This document shows positions 19,936-30,717 of a stretch of DNA of 64,000 bases, piece after piece. The translations under genes were made by a program, and so were the position numbers. This DNA comes from Prochlorococcus sp. AG-402-G10 (GTDB lineage Bacteria; Cyanobacteriota; Cyanobacteriia; PCC-6307; Cyanobiaceae). Position 1 is the stretch's first letter, and each line of letters begins with the position of its first letter. Where the stretch lies: assembly GCA_003279445.1 (NCBI GenBank), contig QCHT01000002.1, forward strand, positions 1-64,000, given 5' to 3'. The notes under the pieces were generated by a model. That model was given only the letters and a program-made list of their open reading frames with translations. It was not told where the DNA came from and did no database searches.

Positions 19936-20220
19936 CTAAGACTCCTCAGATATGGAATCTTTAGCCGTTTTTTTAGAAGATTGCTTTGTTTCCTTTCCAG
20001 ATTCTTCATCAGGGCTAGACATCCCATATTTGCGCATAAAGCGATCAACCCTACCTTCCGTATCAAGGATTTTTTGGGTACCAGTAAAGAAAGGATGGTT
20101 ACCACTCCAAACATCAACATGAATCTCTGGCTGAGTTGAGCCAGTAGTCATCACAACCTCACCATTGCAAATAACTTTTGCGTCTGGATACCATTTAGGA
20201 TGAATATCTTTTTTAGGCAT
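19936..20220 (-). CDS. rpmE: 50S ribosomal protein L31
   Basis: Large-subunit protein at the bridge between subunits. Recognised from MPKKDIHPKWYPDAKVICNG and the SGNHPFFTG segment. It has 94 residues against about 70 in many bacteria because of a Ser/Lys/Glu-rich tail of about 25 residues. Only one Cys (residue 18) is present, so this is the zinc-free form lacking the CxxC pairs. It sits between rpsI and prfA, a common cyanobacterial order. Confidence 0.95.
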   Translation of the reverse strand: MPKKDIHPKWYPDAKVICNGEVVMTTGSTQPEIHVDVWSGNHPFFTGTQKILDTEGRVDRFMRKYGMSSPDEESGKETKQSSKKTAKDSISEES

Positions 20221-20258
20221 TTTGAAAACTGAATAAATGAGTTAAGAATTAAACGAGA

Positions 20259-20669
20259 CTAACGTTTAGAGAACTGTGGAGCTTTTCTAGCTTTCTTTAA
20301 ACCATACTTCCGTCTTTCTTTAGCTCTAGGATCTCTACTTAAATGACCCTCCGTTTTTAAAGGTTTCCGATTATCAAGTGACAATTCACATAAGGCTCTA
20401 GCAGCTCCTTGTTTAATTGCATCAGACTGACCAGTTAATCCACCACCGTAAACATTAACCAGAACGTCATATGCGTCACCTAAACCAAGAGTAAGTAAAG
20501 GAGCTTTGACAGCTGAAATATATGCAGGATTAAAATTCAAATAATGATCGCCTGGACGACCATTAATTGTTATTTTACCCGAACCTGGAACTAAACGAAC
20601 GCGGGCAATTGATGTTTTCCTACGCCCAGTCCCCAAGTAAACAACGTGATTTTTAGAAGAGCTATTCAT
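20259..20669 (-). CDS. rpsI: 30S ribosomal protein S9
   Basis: Small-subunit head protein whose C-terminal tail reaches the P-site tRNA; the conserved [12 protein letters not shown] end is present. It has 136 residues with the [14 protein letters not shown] start signature. It overlaps the rplM stop codon by four bases (ATGA), so L13 and S9 are translationally coupled, as in most bacteria. Confidence 0.98.
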   Translation of the reverse strand: MNSSSKNHVVYLGTGRRKTSIARVRLVPGSGKITINGRPGDHYLNFNPAYISAVKAPLLTLGLGDAYDVLVNVYGGGLTGQSDAIKQGAARALCELSLDNRKPLKTEGHLSRDPRAKERRKYGLKKARKAPQFSKR

Positions 20670-21118
20670 TTAACTAATGCGTTGGAATTAATACTAAGAA
20701 CCTTAGGGTTCTGCGCTGCATGAGGGTGTTCAGATCCCTTATAAACTTTCAATTTGCGAAACAACTGCCTTCCAAGTGCATTGTGAGGAAGCATTCCTTT
20801 AATAGCTTTCTCAACAATCCTTTCAGGTATTCGCTCTTGAAGAGCATTAAAAGTTTCAACTTTCATACCACCTGGACGTCCAGAATGTCTCCGGTAAAGC
20901 TTCTGAGTACCTTTGCGTCCAGTGACTTGAATTTTCTCCGCATTAACAATAACAACGAAATCCCCAGTATCTAAATGAGGAGTGAAGTAAGGCTTGTTTT
21001 TACCTCGAAGAACAGCAGCCACCTCTGTAGCCAGTCTCCCAAGTGTCTGGTTATTAGCATCAACCAGATACCACTGGCGATTTATCGAGTCGATGGATGG
21101 ATTAATAGTCTTGTTCAT
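20666..21118 (-). CDS. rplM: 50S ribosomal protein L13
   Basis: Early-assembly protein of the large subunit, 150 residues. Recognised by the segments [19 protein letters not shown] and [20 protein letters not shown] and by the [11 protein letters not shown] motif. It is placed between truA and rpsI; the 166-base gap after truA may contain a secondary promoter, though none was identified. Confidence 0.98.
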   Translation of the reverse strand: MNKTINPSIDSINRQWYLVDANNQTLGRLATEVAAVLRGKNKPYFTPHLDTGDFVVIVNAEKIQVTGRKGTQKLYRRHSGRPGGMKVETFNALQERIPERIVEKAIKGMLPHNALGRQLFRKLKVYKGSEHPHAAQNPKVLSINSNALVK

Positions 21119-21284
21119 CTATCCGGCATGCCGGTTTTTAGTGATAGCCCTGGATTTAACAGAGCAGGAAGTCGATGAGACTCAGACCAAAATATGATCT
21201 ATATCTCAAAGATCCATTTTACACTTTCATAGATGATTTTTAAAAGAATTCAAGAAATTAATATTGCAAATGCATTAATCAGCA

Positions 21285-22145
21285 TTAAGAAGGTGGATCG
21301 CTTGTCAACAAAGAAAAGCCAGGAAAGCTATCAAAAACGATATTATCTCTAAAAACAGGCTCTTTATAGCCTGCTCTAAGAAAGCAAAGACCTCTCGCAG
21401 GGGCAGCCTCTTTCACTTCTGATCTCAATTTATCTTTCCATCTTTTTTCAAAATCTTTAATTGAAAGCTTCCCTTCTCCTACCAAAACTAGTTGCCCGAC
21501 TAATAACCTCACCATTCCATATAAAAAACCACTCGCTTGAATTTCAAAAACCAATAGATCGCCCTGCCTTGAAAGTCTCACCTCTTGAATTGTTGTAAAA
21601 GAATTTTTCCTATTACTACCACTTCTTTGAAATGCAGAAAAATCAAAATATCCAATTAATCCCGATGCAGCCTCTAACATCAAGTTTTCATCAAGAACGT
21701 ATTGATATCTATGCCAGCTCCAAGGCTCTAGAAAGAGATTTGGCGTACAACCATTATAAATTATGTAACGGTATCTTCTAAATTGTGCTGAATAACAAGC
21801 ATGCCAATCAGATTTTTGTTCTGAAGAGTCTCTGACTCTTATTGATGAGGGTAATCTTCCATTCAAAGCTAAAGGCCACCTATTAACTGGAACTTGTCCA
21901 ACAGAATCAAAATGAGCAACTTGTCCTGCAGCATGGACACCTGAGTCAGTTCTGCCTGCTGCAACAAGTTTTATTGGATAAAAAGGCTCCAAAGAAAAAA
22001 TGGTTTTTTCTATAATTTCCTGAACACTCCCAGCTGTCTTCTGTCTTTGCCAACCGCAAAAATGAGTTCCTTGATACTGTATAGATAAGGCAATTCTTTT
22101 AATTAAGGGTTTTTGAATTATTTCCTCTACTGGTCTAATTGCCAT
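21285..22145 (-). CDS. truA: tRNA pseudouridine(38-40) synthase
   Basis: Makes pseudouridine at positions 38-40 of tRNA anticodon arms. It has 286 residues, with the catalytic Asp in [15 protein letters not shown] (about residue 66) and the family C-terminal segment [11 protein letters not shown]. The start is the ATG of MAIRPVEEI. It lies 26 bases after rplQ in the ribosomal array; the rplQ-truA-rplM order is conserved in cyanobacteria and many Firmicutes. Confidence 0.96.
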   Translation of the reverse strand: MAIRPVEEIIQKPLIKRIALSIQYQGTHFCGWQRQKTAGSVQEIIEKTIFSLEPFYPIKLVAAGRTDSGVHAAGQVAHFDSVGQVPVNRWPLALNGRLPSSIRVRDSSEQKSDWHACYSAQFRRYRYIIYNGCTPNLFLEPWSWHRYQYVLDENLMLEAASGLIGYFDFSAFQRSGSNRKNSFTTIQEVRLSRQGDLLVFEIQASGFLYGMVRLLVGQLVLVGEGKLSIKDFEKRWKDKLRSEVKEAAPARGLCFLRAGYKEPVFRDNIVFDSFPGFSLLTSDPPS

Positions 22146-22171
22146 TGCAACTAACCAGCATATCTAGCTGA

Positions 22172-22522
22172 TTAAACAAGTTCAATAATTGCCATCTGTG
22201 CATTATCTCCGCGTCTAGGGACAGTCCTAACTATTCGTGTATACCCTCCATTTCTCTCCCCGTAGCGTTCTTGAGCCTTCTCAAAAAGAGAATGGACCAA
22301 TTTTTTATCATATATATATCCAATAGCTCTCCTTCGAGAAGCAAGGCTTCCTTCCTTTGCTAAACCAATCATCCTTTCGACTTCATCTCTCAGAGCTTTT
22401 GCTCTTGCTTTTGTAGTTGTGACCCTACCCTCGCGAATTAACTGGGTAGTTAAACCTCGCAATAAAGCTTTCCTTTGATCAGCTGGTTTGCCAAGTTGAG
22501 GGACTCGAAGTTGGTGCCGCAT
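22172..22522 (-). CDS. rplQ: 50S ribosomal protein L17
   Basis: Large-subunit protein near the peptide exit tunnel, 116 residues. It opens [20 protein letters not shown] and ends with the conserved [20 protein letters not shown]. It follows rpoA by 33 bases, the classical alpha-operon end. Confidence 0.98.
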   Translation of the reverse strand: MRHQLRVPQLGKPADQRKALLRGLTTQLIREGRVTTTKARAKALRDEVERMIGLAKEGSLASRRRAIGYIYDKKLVHSLFEKAQERYGERNGGYTRIVRTVPRRGDNAQMAIIELV

Positions 22523-22555
22523 GTTATTACTCCTGAAGCTAGTGAAAAATTAAAA

Positions 22556-23494
22556 TCATGCAGATGTTCTGCTTTGAGGGATTGAAATGCCAATGCGCTC
22601 TAAAGCTTCAATAACTTCATCGGCTGATTTGGATCCAAAGTTTTTAATCTCCAATAGATCCTCATAACTAAAGCCCATCAAATCAGACACCGAATTAACT
22701 TGAGCTCTCTTAAGACAGTTATATGCTCTAACTGAAAGATTCAACTCTTCTAGAGGAATCTGTGCTTCAGCAGCTGGCTCGGGCTCTGGAGGAATCTCCT
22801 CAACCATAGTAACTGTTGCTAAAGGCTGAAAAAGCTCTATCAATTGATTAGCAGCTTCTGAGACAGCATCATCAGGTGTTATTGAACCGTCAGTTACTAT
22901 CTCCATACGCAACCTTTCGCGAGTTGAGCCACCCTCAGAAACAGCTGTCTCATCGATACTAAAGTTAACCTTTTTAACAGGCATAAAAACAGCATCTATC
23001 TGAAGAAGGTCAATAGCGCTGGTTTCTTCATTCCTTCTATCTACAGGTCTATACCCAATACCTCTTTCAACATGAAGCTCTAATTCAAGGTTATGTCCTG
23101 CATTAACAGTTGCGATAGGACGATCAGCATCAACAATTTGAACTTGAGAAGAAAATTGAAGATCACGAGCCTTCACGTCAGCAGGACCTGTTACAACAAG
23201 ACGACCAATTTCCAATTCTTGACTACGGCTATTCACTGTTAGCTCTTTGCAATTCAGCAAAATATCCAAAACATCTTCCCGAACTCCAGGTACAGTTGCA
23301 TACTCATGATTAACTCCAGAGATGCGCACGGCTGTAACCGCACTGCCCTCGAGCCCTCCCATAAGAACCCTTCGCAGAGAATTACCTAATGTTGTTGCTT
23401 GGCCTCTTTCTAGAGGACCTATTAGGAATATTCCTGTTTGAGAACGATCATCAGCAACTTGATGTTCGATCCGATCAATCTGGTATTGCAACAC
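22556..23494 (-). CDS. rpoA: RNA polymerase alpha subunit
   Basis: Assembles the polymerase core and contacts promoters and regulators. It has 312 residues: N-terminal dimerisation domain ([22 protein letters not shown]) and a C-terminal domain (about 240-305) with the helix-hairpin-helix core, joined by a Glu/Pro-rich linker ([11 protein letters not shown]). The start is GTG at 23494; the next codon, TTG, is also possible, and no ATG precedes MLQYQIDRI. It lies between rpsK and rplQ. Confidence 0.98.
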   Translation of the reverse strand: MLQYQIDRIEHQVADDRSQTGIFLIGPLERGQATTLGNSLRRVLMGGLEGSAVTAVRISGVNHEYATVPGVREDVLDILLNCKELTVNSRSQELEIGRLVVTGPADVKARDLQFSSQVQIVDADRPIATVNAGHNLELELHVERGIGYRPVDRRNEETSAIDLLQIDAVFMPVKKVNFSIDETAVSEGGSTRERLRMEIVTDGSITPDDAVSEAANQLIELFQPLATVTMVEEIPPEPEPAAEAQIPLEELNLSVRAYNCLKRAQVNSVSDLMGFSYEDLLEIKNFGSKSADEVIEALERIGISIPQSRTSA

Positions 23495-23545
23495 GGGCTA
23501 AATCAATAAGAAAGAGTTAAAGAAGATCACACTAAGCGAAAAGGA

Positions 23546-23938
23546 TTAAACGCGCCTGCGTTTAGCCCTTCTACAACCATTATGTGGGAGAGGAGTCACA
23601 TCTCTAATTAATGTGATTTCCAGACCAGCCACTTGCAATGCACGAATGGCTGTTTCGCGTCCAGAGCCTGGGCCTCTAACGAGAACCTCTATCTGACGCA
23701 TACCTTGGTCAAGTGCGCGCCTTGCTGCGGCCTCGGCCGCAGTTTGAGCTGCAAAGGGTGTTCCTTTTCTAGCTCCTTTAAAGCCACTTGCACCAGCTGA
23801 TGACCAAGAGATAACTTCTCCATTCGTATCAGTTATAGAGACAATTGTGTTATTAAAGGTGCTTTGAATGTGCACAACCCCATTAGGGACATTGCGCTTG
23901 GATTTCTTTGAACCTGTTTTCTTTGCTGGTGTGGCCAT
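23546..23938 (-). CDS. rpsK: 30S ribosomal protein S11
   Basis: Platform protein of the small subunit, 130 residues, with the conserved [19 protein letters not shown] and the end [13 protein letters not shown]. Its basic N-terminal tail ([15 protein letters not shown]) is typical of cyanobacteria. Alpha-operon order rpsM-rpsK-rpoA is kept. Confidence 0.98.
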
Positions 23939-24002
23939 TAGGCTGGGCCTTTTTGGTAGTAATTGGATTAAAGCCTTTAAACAAGGCAGAGATGATTAAA
24001 TA

Positions 24003-24368
24003 TTATTTTTTCCTACCTGCAACGGTTTTACGTGAACCTCTTCTTGTACGTGCATTTGTTCTAGTTCGCTGACCTCTAACTGGAAGACTCAGCCTATGAC
24101 GGCGACCACGAACACACCCAATGTCCTGAAGACGTTTAAGGGCCATGCCTTCCTGCCGACGCAAATCACCTTCAAGAGTAAAGGATTCAGTTGCAGCCCT
24201 GAGTTTCTGAACGTCACTATCATTTAAATCCTTGACTCGAATATCAGGGTTAACCCCAGCTTCAGCAAGGATATTTTGAGATCGTGTTAATCCAATCCCA
24301 TAGATATAGGTGAGGGCAATCTCCACCCGTTTTTCACGGGGGATATCAATGCCAGCGATTCTTGCCAC
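24003..24368 (-). CDS. rpsM: 30S ribosomal protein S13
   Basis: Small-subunit head protein contacting tRNA and the large subunit. It has 121 residues, begins [20 protein letters not shown] and ends in the basic tail [19 protein letters not shown]. It follows rpmJ by about 120 bases, a larger gap than its neighbours have. Confidence 0.98.
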   Translation of the reverse strand: MARIAGIDIPREKRVEIALTYIYGIGLTRSQNILAEAGVNPDIRVKDLNDSDVQKLRAATESFTLEGDLRRQEGMALKRLQDIGCVRGRRHRLSLPVRGQRTRTNARTRRGSRKTVAGRKK

Positions 24369-24489
24369 TTAAACTTTCAACAAAAGGTAAGTAAAGTCCA
24401 CTCATAGAGTGGGATGTTAATCAAATTAAAGATGAAAACTGGCATAGCAGTCTTGAGTCTTTAAGGTTGATCAGTACCAAGATTGGTAT

Positions 24490-24606
24490 TCAACCTTGGC
24501 GCTGCTTGTGCTTCTGAGTAGCGGTACAAATGACCATTACCCTGCCATGGCGACGAATCACCCGACATTTTTCACACATCTTTTTGACTGAGGCTCGCAC
24601 CTTCAT
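24490..24606 (-). CDS. rpmJ: 50S ribosomal protein L36
   Basis: A 38-residue zinc-ribbon ribosomal protein, clear on translation: it begins [20 protein letters not shown] and ends TQKHKQRQG. The zinc ligands C11, C14, C27 and H33 are present. It lies between adk and rpsM. The initiation-factor gene infA, which often sits just upstream of rpmJ, is not here; only 37 bases separate rpmJ from adk. Confidence 0.96.
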
Positions 24607-24643
24607 AGGGTGTGGGTCTCCTTATTTGCAAACTCCAACTGTA

Positions 24644-25201
24644 CTACACTGTTTCGATTAATGCTGCTTTAATCTGACTATTAACATCTTCAACATTCCC
24701 AGAACCATTAACAGACTTAAGTATACCTAATTTTTTATAGTGATTTACCAACGGAGAAGTTATATCTCTATATATCTTAAGCCGATTTCTAATGACTAAT
24801 TCCGTGTCATCTTTCCTACCCCTTGAAAGCATCCTTTTAATCAAAATGTCATCATCAATATCTAGAAGCAAAACAGCCAAAATAGGTTGATCCAATTTGT
24901 CCAATAAGTCTTGCAATAAGCCTGCTTGAGCTAGATTTCTAGGGAATCCATCTAATAGCCAGCCTTTTTTATTATAAGAAAGTCTTTTCTCAACAATAGA
25001 TAAAACAATTTCATCACTAACCAATTCACCTCTATTCATTATTGATTCAGCTTCTTTGCCCAAATCAGAATGTGCACTTACTTCTTCACGTAATAAATCA
25101 CCTGTAGATAAATGTAATAGAGATTGTTCCTTACAAATGAGGCTTGCCTGAGTACCTTTTCCAGCGCCAGGGGGACCCAAAAATAATAAACGATTCTTCA
25201 T
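24644..25201 (-). CDS. adk: adenylate kinase
   Basis: Interconverts ATP + AMP and two ADP in the cytoplasm. It has 185 residues, the short form whose LID lacks the zinc-type insert. The P-loop is GPPGAGKGTQ (about residues 9-18), the AMP-binding region STGDLLREE, and the DGFPR motif (LLDGFPRNL) is intact. It lies between secY and rpmJ in the ribosomal array, a position conserved in cyanobacteria. Confidence 0.97.
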   Translation of the reverse strand: MKNRLLFLGPPGAGKGTQASLICKEQSLLHLSTGDLLREEVSAHSDLGKEAESIMNRGELVSDEIVLSIVEKRLSYNKKGWLLDGFPRNLAQAGLLQDLLDKLDQPILAVLLLDIDDDILIKRMLSRGRKDDTELVIRNRLKIYRDITSPLVNHYKKLGILKSVNGSGNVEDVNSQIKAALIETV

Positions 25202-25233
25202 GAGATTTAGGGATCAAAATTTTCTACTGGTTT

Positions 25234-26568
25234 TCACTGTCGAACAAGTCCTTCATACCTCTGTGAAATCACATAAGTCTGCACTTGTTTTGCAGTGTCA
25301 ATTGCAACACCCACAAGAATAAGCAGAGAAGTTGCGCCTAAACCCTGAAAAGTTTGCACATTGGTAGCTCTCTCAACAGCTGCAGGAACTATGGCAACAG
25401 ATCCTAAAAACAAACCTCCAAGTAGTGTCAGTCTATTTTGCACACCAGAAAGATATTTGGAGGTAGCACTCCCAGGGCGAACTCCGGGTATGGCAACTCC
25501 ACCTCTTTTTAAATTTGCTGAAATGTCCACTGGGTTAATTGTTAATGATGCATAAAAATATGAAAAGCCAAGTATTAATGCAAAAAAGGTAATTGCATAA
25601 GGCCAAGGATTGGCTGCACCAGGATTTAAAGCACCAGATGCTTTTAATAAGAAAGGTCCAACTTTTGTGTCTTTTGCAAAATTCGCAATTGTTATAGGAA
25701 GAAAGATTAGAGCAGATGCAAAAATAATAGGCATTACCCCACCTGCATTAAGCTTCAAAGGTAAATAACTTTGCCGAGTAGGAAGTATAGCTGTTCCACC
25801 TATTTGTCTTTTAGCACTAACAATTGGCAATTTTCTAGCGCCTTCTTGAACAAAAATAATCCCCACAATTGTTATCAAGAAAACAATTAGAAGAACAATA
25901 ATTCCAAAAACATCGCTTCTATCTCCAGTCTGAGCCTTTTCAATGGTAGAGCTTAATGCTTTAGGAAGAGTCGCAACAATATTCAAGAAAATAACTAGTG
26001 AAGCTCCTTGGCCAATACCTTTTTCAGTAATGATTTCACTGAGCCACATGACAATAATTGACCCAGTAACCAATGCAATAGATGTTTGCATCAGGAACTG
26101 AGCATCAGTCCCCATTGTGTTATCTGCATATGGCAGAAGGATGGTTGCAAATACTAAACTTTGCATAAAGCCCCATCCAAGAGCCACGTAACGCGTGATC
26201 TGTGCAATTTTCCTTCGTCCCGCTTCACCTTCATTCTTTTGCAAGTCTTCTAATTGAGGTAAAGCAGCAGTTAATAGCTGAATAATTATTGATGCATTAA
26301 TAAAAGGAAGTATCCCAAGTGCAAAAATCCCAAGAGTTGAGATTCCACCCCCAGTAAAAATGTCTAAAAATCCTATGAGCTGACCACCTTGTTCAATAAA
26401 TGTCTGAAATTTCTCAGCATCAATACCTGGGACAGGAATATATATACCTAACCTGACAAATAACAGCATCCCTAAGGTTACTAAAACCCTTCCTCTAAGT
26501 TCTTTGTTGAGGAACAACTGGGTTATTACTTCTGATGCACTTGGGTTTCGGCCTCGGGTAACAAGCAT
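25234..26568 (-). CDS. secY: preprotein translocase subunit SecY
   Basis: Channel-forming subunit of the Sec translocon, in the plasma membrane and, in cyanobacteria, also in thylakoids. It has 444 residues with ten hydrophobic helices; the signatures RLGIYIPVPGID near the start and GQGASLVIFLNIVATLP in the middle are family-typical. It follows rplO by 66 bases, within the spc-type operon, and is followed by adk. Confidence 0.98.
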   Translation of the reverse strand: MLVTRGRNPSASEVITQLFLNKELRGRVLVTLGMLLFVRLGIYIPVPGIDAEKFQTFIEQGGQLIGFLDIFTGGGISTLGIFALGILPFINASIIIQLLTAALPQLEDLQKNEGEAGRRKIAQITRYVALGWGFMQSLVFATILLPYADNTMGTDAQFLMQTSIALVTGSIIVMWLSEIITEKGIGQGASLVIFLNIVATLPKALSSTIEKAQTGDRSDVFGIIVLLIVFLITIVGIIFVQEGARKLPIVSAKRQIGGTAILPTRQSYLPLKLNAGGVMPIIFASALIFLPITIANFAKDTKVGPFLLKASGALNPGAANPWPYAITFFALILGFSYFYASLTINPVDISANLKRGGVAIPGVRPGSATSKYLSGVQNRLTLLGGLFLGSVAIVPAAVERATNVQTFQGLGATSLLILVGVAIDTAKQVQTYVISQRYEGLVRQ

Positions 26569-26634
26569 GAACTGAAATGAAGAATTTCAAGCAAATAGGT
26601 GAGATTTATTAAAGGGACTTAAGAGGTGGTAAAT

Positions 26635-27087
26635 TCAATCAAAGACCTCACAGGTTCCACCTGCAGCTTCTATTTTACTTTTAGCAGATGCAGTAAATAG
26701 TGCAGCCTGGACAGTCAATTTAACTTTCAAATTGCCATTGCCAAGCACTTTTAAAGGATACTTAGGACTAGTAACAATTCCTGCTTTGACAAGAGAATCT
26801 AAGTTAACAGTTGTCCCTTCCTTGACATCATTTAGCGATGAAATATTGATTATGGTGAAAGATTTCTGATTAATCAATGGAAAATGTTTCAACTTAGGTA
26901 CCCGTCTATATAAGGGCATTTGTCCTCCTTCAAAACCAGGTCTAGTTGGTCTACCAGAACGTGATTTCTGACCTCTCATACCAAAGCCGCAGCTAGCGCC
27001 CTGACCTGCAGCAATACCACGTCCTTTACGAAGCTTCTTTTTCCTAGAGCCGGTATTTGATTTTAAAGAATGAAGTCTAATAGTCAT
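26635..27087 (-). CDS. rplO: 50S ribosomal protein L15
   Basis: Late-assembly protein of the large subunit, 150 residues. The Gly-rich start region ([22 protein letters not shown]) and [14 protein letters not shown] are diagnostic. It follows rpsE directly with 7 bases between; rpmD (L30), present here in many bacteria, is missing, as usual in cyanobacteria. Confidence 0.98.
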   Translation of the reverse strand: MTIRLHSLKSNTGSRKKKLRKGRGIAAGQGASCGFGMRGQKSRSGRPTRPGFEGGQMPLYRRVPKLKHFPLINQKSFTIINISSLNDVKEGTTVNLDSLVKAGIVTSPKYPLKVLGNGNLKVKLTVQAALFTASAKSKIEAAGGTCEVFD

Positions 27088-27094
27088 GGTGATT

Positions 27095-27715
27095 TCAAGA
27101 GTAAATCTGCTCGAGGGAAATACCTCGTTCTTTAGCAGTAGCCTTGTGAGTTCTTAATAGAGACAAAGCTACCATTGCAGCACGTGCATTGTTTAAAGGT
27201 GTTTTACTTCCAAGCCTTTTTGCTAAAACATTTTTAATCCCTGCAAGTTCTAAAACAGTACGAATAGATCCTCCAGCAATTACACCTGTACCAGGAGCTG
27301 CAGGGCGAATTAGAACGCTTGCTGCACCATCTCTTCCATTTGAAAGAGTAGGAATTGAACTATTAGGAGTCAAGGGGACTTTTACTAGGTTCTTCTTTCC
27401 ATCAGCAACACCTTTACGAACTGCACCAATCACATCTCCTGCTTTACCAACTCCAACTCCAACTTGGCCTTTCTCATTGCCAACGACAACTATTGCACGA
27501 AAACTCATTTTCTTTCCTCCCTTAACTGTTTTTGAGACTCTTCTAATCTGTATCACTCTTTCTTGCCACTCAGAATCCCTATCCTGATTTCTTCTATCAG
27601 ACCGCCTCCCACGACGATCACCTCCACGGTTATTCCCTCGACGTTGTTCTTGCTTACCCTCGGAAGCCGAAGGAGCTGGAGCTGATGAATTCTCTTTTGA
27701 TTTGGTAGCTGTCAT
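27095..27715 (-). CDS. rpsE: 30S ribosomal protein S5
   Basis: Small-subunit protein involved in decoding accuracy, 206 residues. The double-stranded-RNA-binding fold shows as [18 protein letters not shown] and the [15 protein letters not shown] loop. An N-terminal tail of about 45 residues rich in Arg, Asp, Gly and Gln is longer than in E. coli S5 and low in complexity. It lies between rplR and rplO. Confidence 0.98.
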   Translation of the reverse strand: MTATKSKENSSAPAPSASEGKQEQRRGNNRGGDRRGRRSDRRNQDRDSEWQERVIQIRRVSKTVKGGKKMSFRAIVVVGNEKGQVGVGVGKAGDVIGAVRKGVADGKKNLVKVPLTPNSSIPTLSNGRDGAASVLIRPAAPGTGVIAGGSIRTVLELAGIKNVLAKRLGSKTPLNNARAAMVALSLLRTHKATAKERGISLEQIYS

Positions 27716-27728
27716 TTTAAAACAATAA

Positions 27729-28097
27729 TCAGAATGTAAGGCCTGCTTTACGGGCTGCCTCAGCTAGAGCCTTCACTCTGCCGTGATAAAGGCTTCCACC
27801 TCTATCAAATACAACTTGGTTAATGCCCTTTTCTAGAGCACGTTTTGCAAGAAGTTCACCTACAGCCGAAGAAGCTGCACAGGTGCTGGCATTAACTTTA
27901 CTATTTGAGAGAACCTCCTTTTCAACTGTTGATGCTGAGCAAAGAGTGTTTTGGGCGATATCATCAATAACTTGGGCGTAAATATGGTTGTTTGAGCGAA
28001 ATACTGCTAAGCGAGGTCTTTGATCGGTACCGCTCAAATAGCGGCGAAGACGTTTGTGTCGCTTCTGGGTTTTTTGTTTACGTGAGAGAGTTGCCAT
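27729..28097 (-). CDS. rplR: 50S ribosomal protein L18
   Basis: Binds 5S rRNA in the central protuberance, 122 residues. It begins with the basic segment [19 protein letters not shown]; the conserved [18 protein letters not shown] and [20 protein letters not shown] are present. It lies between rplF and rpsE. Confidence 0.98.
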   Translation of the reverse strand: MATLSRKQKTQKRHKRLRRYLSGTDQRPRLAVFRSNNHIYAQVIDDIAQNTLCSASTVEKEVLSNSKVNASTCAASSAVGELLAKRALEKGINQVVFDRGGSLYHGRVKALAEAARKAGLTF

Positions 28098-28127
28098 GAT
28101 TAAAAAAATAAGTAAATGAAAAAGTTT

Positions 28128-28667
28128 TTATTTCTTACCAGACTTACCTGCTTTTCTAACAATATGCTCACCAGCATATTTTATTCCTTTTCCTTTATAA
28201 GGTTCAGGTGGTCGTATAGCCCGAATTTTTGCCGCCTCATTTCCGACAAGCTCCTTATCGATTCCAGAAATAAATACATTTGTATTACTCTCAACTTTAA
28301 AAGTTATCCCTTCAGGAGGAACAACCTCCACCGGATGACTATAGCCAGCGCTAACTACAAGTTTCTTGCCTTTAACCTGAGCTCTAGAACCTACTCCTAC
28401 TATTTCCAATTGTTTTGAATAACCATTGCTAACTCCCTCAATCATGTTGGCGACTAATGTTCTAGACAAACCATGTCGCTCCCTGCACCTTCTCTTATCG
28501 CTATCTGCAGAAACTGTGATCAATCCATCAGAATGAGAAAGACTTACTCCTTCAGGGAGAGTCCTACTAAGCTGACCTTTAGGACCCTTTACAGTAATAG
28601 ATAGTCCATCAAGGGTGATATCCACCTTCTCCGGAACTGTTATAGGTTTTTTGCCAATACGGGACAT
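28128..28667 (-). CDS. rplF: 50S ribosomal protein L6
   Basis: Large-subunit protein near the factor-binding site, 179 residues. It begins [17 protein letters not shown] and carries the C-terminal signature [14 protein letters not shown]. It lies between rpsH and rplR with a 15-base gap after rpsH. Confidence 0.98.
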   Translation of the reverse strand: MSRIGKKPITVPEKVDITLDGLSITVKGPKGQLSRTLPEGVSLSHSDGLITVSADSDKRRCRERHGLSRTLVANMIEGVSNGYSKQLEIVGVGSRAQVKGKKLVVSAGYSHPVEVVPPEGITFKVESNTNVFISGIDKELVGNEAAKIRAIRPPEPYKGKGIKYAGEHIVRKAGKSGKK

Positions 28668-28682
28668 AATAAAAGCTCCTAA

Positions 28683-29084
28683 TTAATACACGTAACAGAG
28701 AACTTCACCGCCAACGCCATGTTTTCGGGCATCACGGTCACTCATAACACCTTTAGATGTCGAAATAATCGCTACTCCAAGGCCGCCTAGAACCTTTGGA
28801 AGGCCGCGATTATTTTTGTAAATTCTCAATCCTGGCTTACTAACTCGTTTCATGGAACGAATTGTTGGATGGCGGTGTTTACCGCTGTATTTCAATTCTA
28901 AAATCAGCTGAGTGTGGACACCTTCTCCCTCCTCACTAATGTGAGAAATAAAACCCTCATTTTGAAGGACTTTAGCAATACTTCTTGACATCCTAGAAGC
29001 AGGGACACGAGTCTTCTCATGTCGCTTTTCACTCGCATTTCTAATTCGAGTGAGCATGTCTGAAATTGGATCGTGATTAGCCAT
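28683..29084 (-). CDS. rpsH: 30S ribosomal protein S8
   Basis: Early-assembly 16S rRNA-binding protein of 133 residues. The frame is open 27 codons further upstream to 29165 inside rplE, but the family start is [17 protein letters not shown], so the ATG at 29084 is chosen; it lies 4 bases after the rplE stop. The C-terminal [20 protein letters not shown] is intact. Confidence 0.97.
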   Translation of the reverse strand: MANHDPISDMLTRIRNASEKRHEKTRVPASRMSRSIAKVLQNEGFISHISEEGEGVHTQLILELKYSGKHRHPTIRSMKRVSKPGLRIYKNNRGLPKVLGGLGVAIISTSKGVMSDRDARKHGVGGEVLCYVY

Positions 29085-29088
29085 AGTT

Positions 29089-29628
29089 TCAGTTACTCCG
29101 GAAAGGCATTCCCATCTCCTTAAGAAGAGCTCGGCCCTCCTCATCGGTTCTGGCACTGGTGACAATCGTTATATCCATTCCTCGTATAGCGTCAACTTTG
29201 TCAAATGAGATTTCAGGAAAAATAAGCTGTTCTTTAACCCCTACCGTGAAATTACCGCGACCATCAAAGCTCTTAGGACTAACCCCACGAAAATCCCTGA
29301 TTCTTGGCAAAGCAAGATTGATTAATCTTTCCAAAAAAGCGTACATTCTTTCTCCGCGCAGGGTTACCGCACAACCAATTGGCATCCCCTCTCGGATCTT
29401 GAATCCAGCAATTGCCTTTTTAGCTCTTGTCACAAGAGCTTTCTGACCTGTAATTGTTGACACTTCTGAGAGAGAAGCTTCTAATGCTTTGGAATTTTGA
29501 GCAGCTTCTCCTAGACCCCTATTAATATTGATCTTTAGGACCTTAGGGACTTGATGAATATTAGAAAATCCTAAATCTTTCAATAATTTAGGTCTAATAG
29601 TCTCTCGATAACGATTTTTGAGTGACAT
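29089..29628 (-). CDS. rplE: 50S ribosomal protein L5
   Basis: Binds 5S rRNA and the P-site tRNA, 179 residues. The signatures [32 protein letters not shown] and the C-terminal [19 protein letters not shown] confirm the family. It lies between rplX (about 80-base gap) and rpsH. Confidence 0.98.
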   Translation of the reverse strand: MSLKNRYRETIRPKLLKDLGFSNIHQVPKVLKININRGLGEAAQNSKALEASLSEVSTITGQKALVTRAKKAIAGFKIREGMPIGCAVTLRGERMYAFLERLINLALPRIRDFRGVSPKSFDGRGNFTVGVKEQLIFPEISFDKVDAIRGMDITIVTSARTDEEGRALLKEMGMPFRSN

Positions 29629-29708
29629 GGTTGATTTAGAGGTTAATTCTGGTCTTTGTCAGAATTGAAATAGGAAAAAGAAAAAATGATGAAATAGGGA
29701 AAAAGGAA

Positions 29709-30065
29709 TTAATCAATTAATTCACCAGTTTTCTTAAGCCGTCGTTTTTTAGAACCATCCTTATCAATAAAGACCTCTATGCGACTTGCAACCTTTTTCT
29801 GAGTTGAATAAAACATCACATTAGATGCATGCAAAGAAGCCTCTTCAGTAACAATTCGACCTGATTCACCTTCTTGAGTAGGTTTCATATGGCGTGTACG
29901 AAGATTGACACCTTTAACAACTACGCGATTTTCAATTGGCATGGTCTTCAAAACTTCCCCTGTTTTACCTTTCTCTTTCCCATTGATGACTTGAACCGTA
30001 TCACCTTTACGAATTCGCATCTTGATTGGTAAAGAAGCTTTCTTAGTCTGCTTAGCGTCTAACAC
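29709..30065 (-). CDS. rplX: 50S ribosomal protein L24
   Basis: Assembly-initiating large-subunit protein with a KOW motif ([20 protein letters not shown]), 118 residues. The start is GTG at 30065, directly next to the rplN stop codon. A strong GGAGGTGA Shine-Dalgarno, lying inside the end of rplN about 8 bases upstream, supports this GTG over the internal ATG of MRIRKGD. Confidence 0.97.
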   Translation of the reverse strand: MLDAKQTKKASLPIKMRIRKGDTVQVINGKEKGKTGEVLKTMPIENRVVVKGVNLRTRHMKPTQEGESGRIVTEEASLHASNVMFYSTQKKVASRIEVFIDKDGSKKRRLKKTGELID

Positions 30066-30431
30066 TTAAATCACCTCCGGGGCTAAAGATACAATTTTCG
30101 TGAAGTTTCTTTCACGCAGTTCGCGAGCAACTGGTCCAAAAACCCTTGTTCCTCTTGGATTTTTATCTTCATTTATCAAAACAGCTGCATTATCATCGAA
30201 TCGAATTGAATTACCTGTATCCCTCCTCAAAGTTGCTTTTGTTCTAACTACTACTGCCTTTACAACATCTGATTTTTTTACTCCCATATTTGGGACAGCA
30301 TCCTTAACTGCAGCAACTATTACATCACCTACATGAGCATATCTACGGTTAGAGCCTAGGACACGAATGCATTGCAGACGTTTTGCACCACTATTGTCTG
30401 CAACAGTTAGGAAAGTCTCTTGCTGAATCAT
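30066..30431 (-). CDS. rplN: 50S ribosomal protein L14
   Basis: Large-subunit protein at an intersubunit bridge, 121 residues. It begins [19 protein letters not shown] and contains the signature [20 protein letters not shown]. It overlaps rpsQ by four bases and abuts rplX, indicating tight translational coupling. Confidence 0.98.
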   Translation of the reverse strand: MIQQETFLTVADNSGAKRLQCIRVLGSNRRYAHVGDVIVAAVKDAVPNMGVKKSDVVKAVVVRTKATLRRDTGNSIRFDDNAAVLINEDKNPRGTRVFGPVARELRERNFTKIVSLAPEVI

Positions 30432-30697
30432 TTGCCAACCTCCTGCTTCTCTTGATTAGTTGTTCTCAAAACTTCTGCAACCGACCATCTTTTTGTTGCG
30501 CTCAAAGGCCTTGTTTCAGTAATACGGACTCTATCTCCCACTTTGCAATTGTTTGCTTCATCGTGAGCCTTGTATCGAGTTGTTCTACTAACTGTCTTCT
30601 GATAGATAGAATGTGGAAAACGGTTCTCAACCGCTACTACCACTGTCTTATCCATCTTGTCACTAACAACAGTGCCTAACCTTTCCTTGAGAGCCAT
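30428..30697 (-). CDS. rpsQ: 30S ribosomal protein S17
   Basis: 16S rRNA-binding OB-fold protein, 89 residues. It begins [20 protein letters not shown] and has the conserved [15 protein letters not shown]. Its stop overlaps the rplN start by four bases. Confidence 0.98.
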   Translation of the reverse strand: MALKERLGTVVSDKMDKTVVVAVENRFPHSIYQKTVSRTTRYKAHDEANNCKVGDRVRITETRPLSATKRWSVAEVLRTTNQEKQEVGK

Positions 30698-30717
30698 GAT
30701 TTTAAAAATTTTCGATT

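Noticed and set aside
27189-27587. Long open frame antisense to rpsE
   Set aside because: It mirrors codon structure of the ribosomal gene, has no family likeness, and lies wholly inside rpsE.
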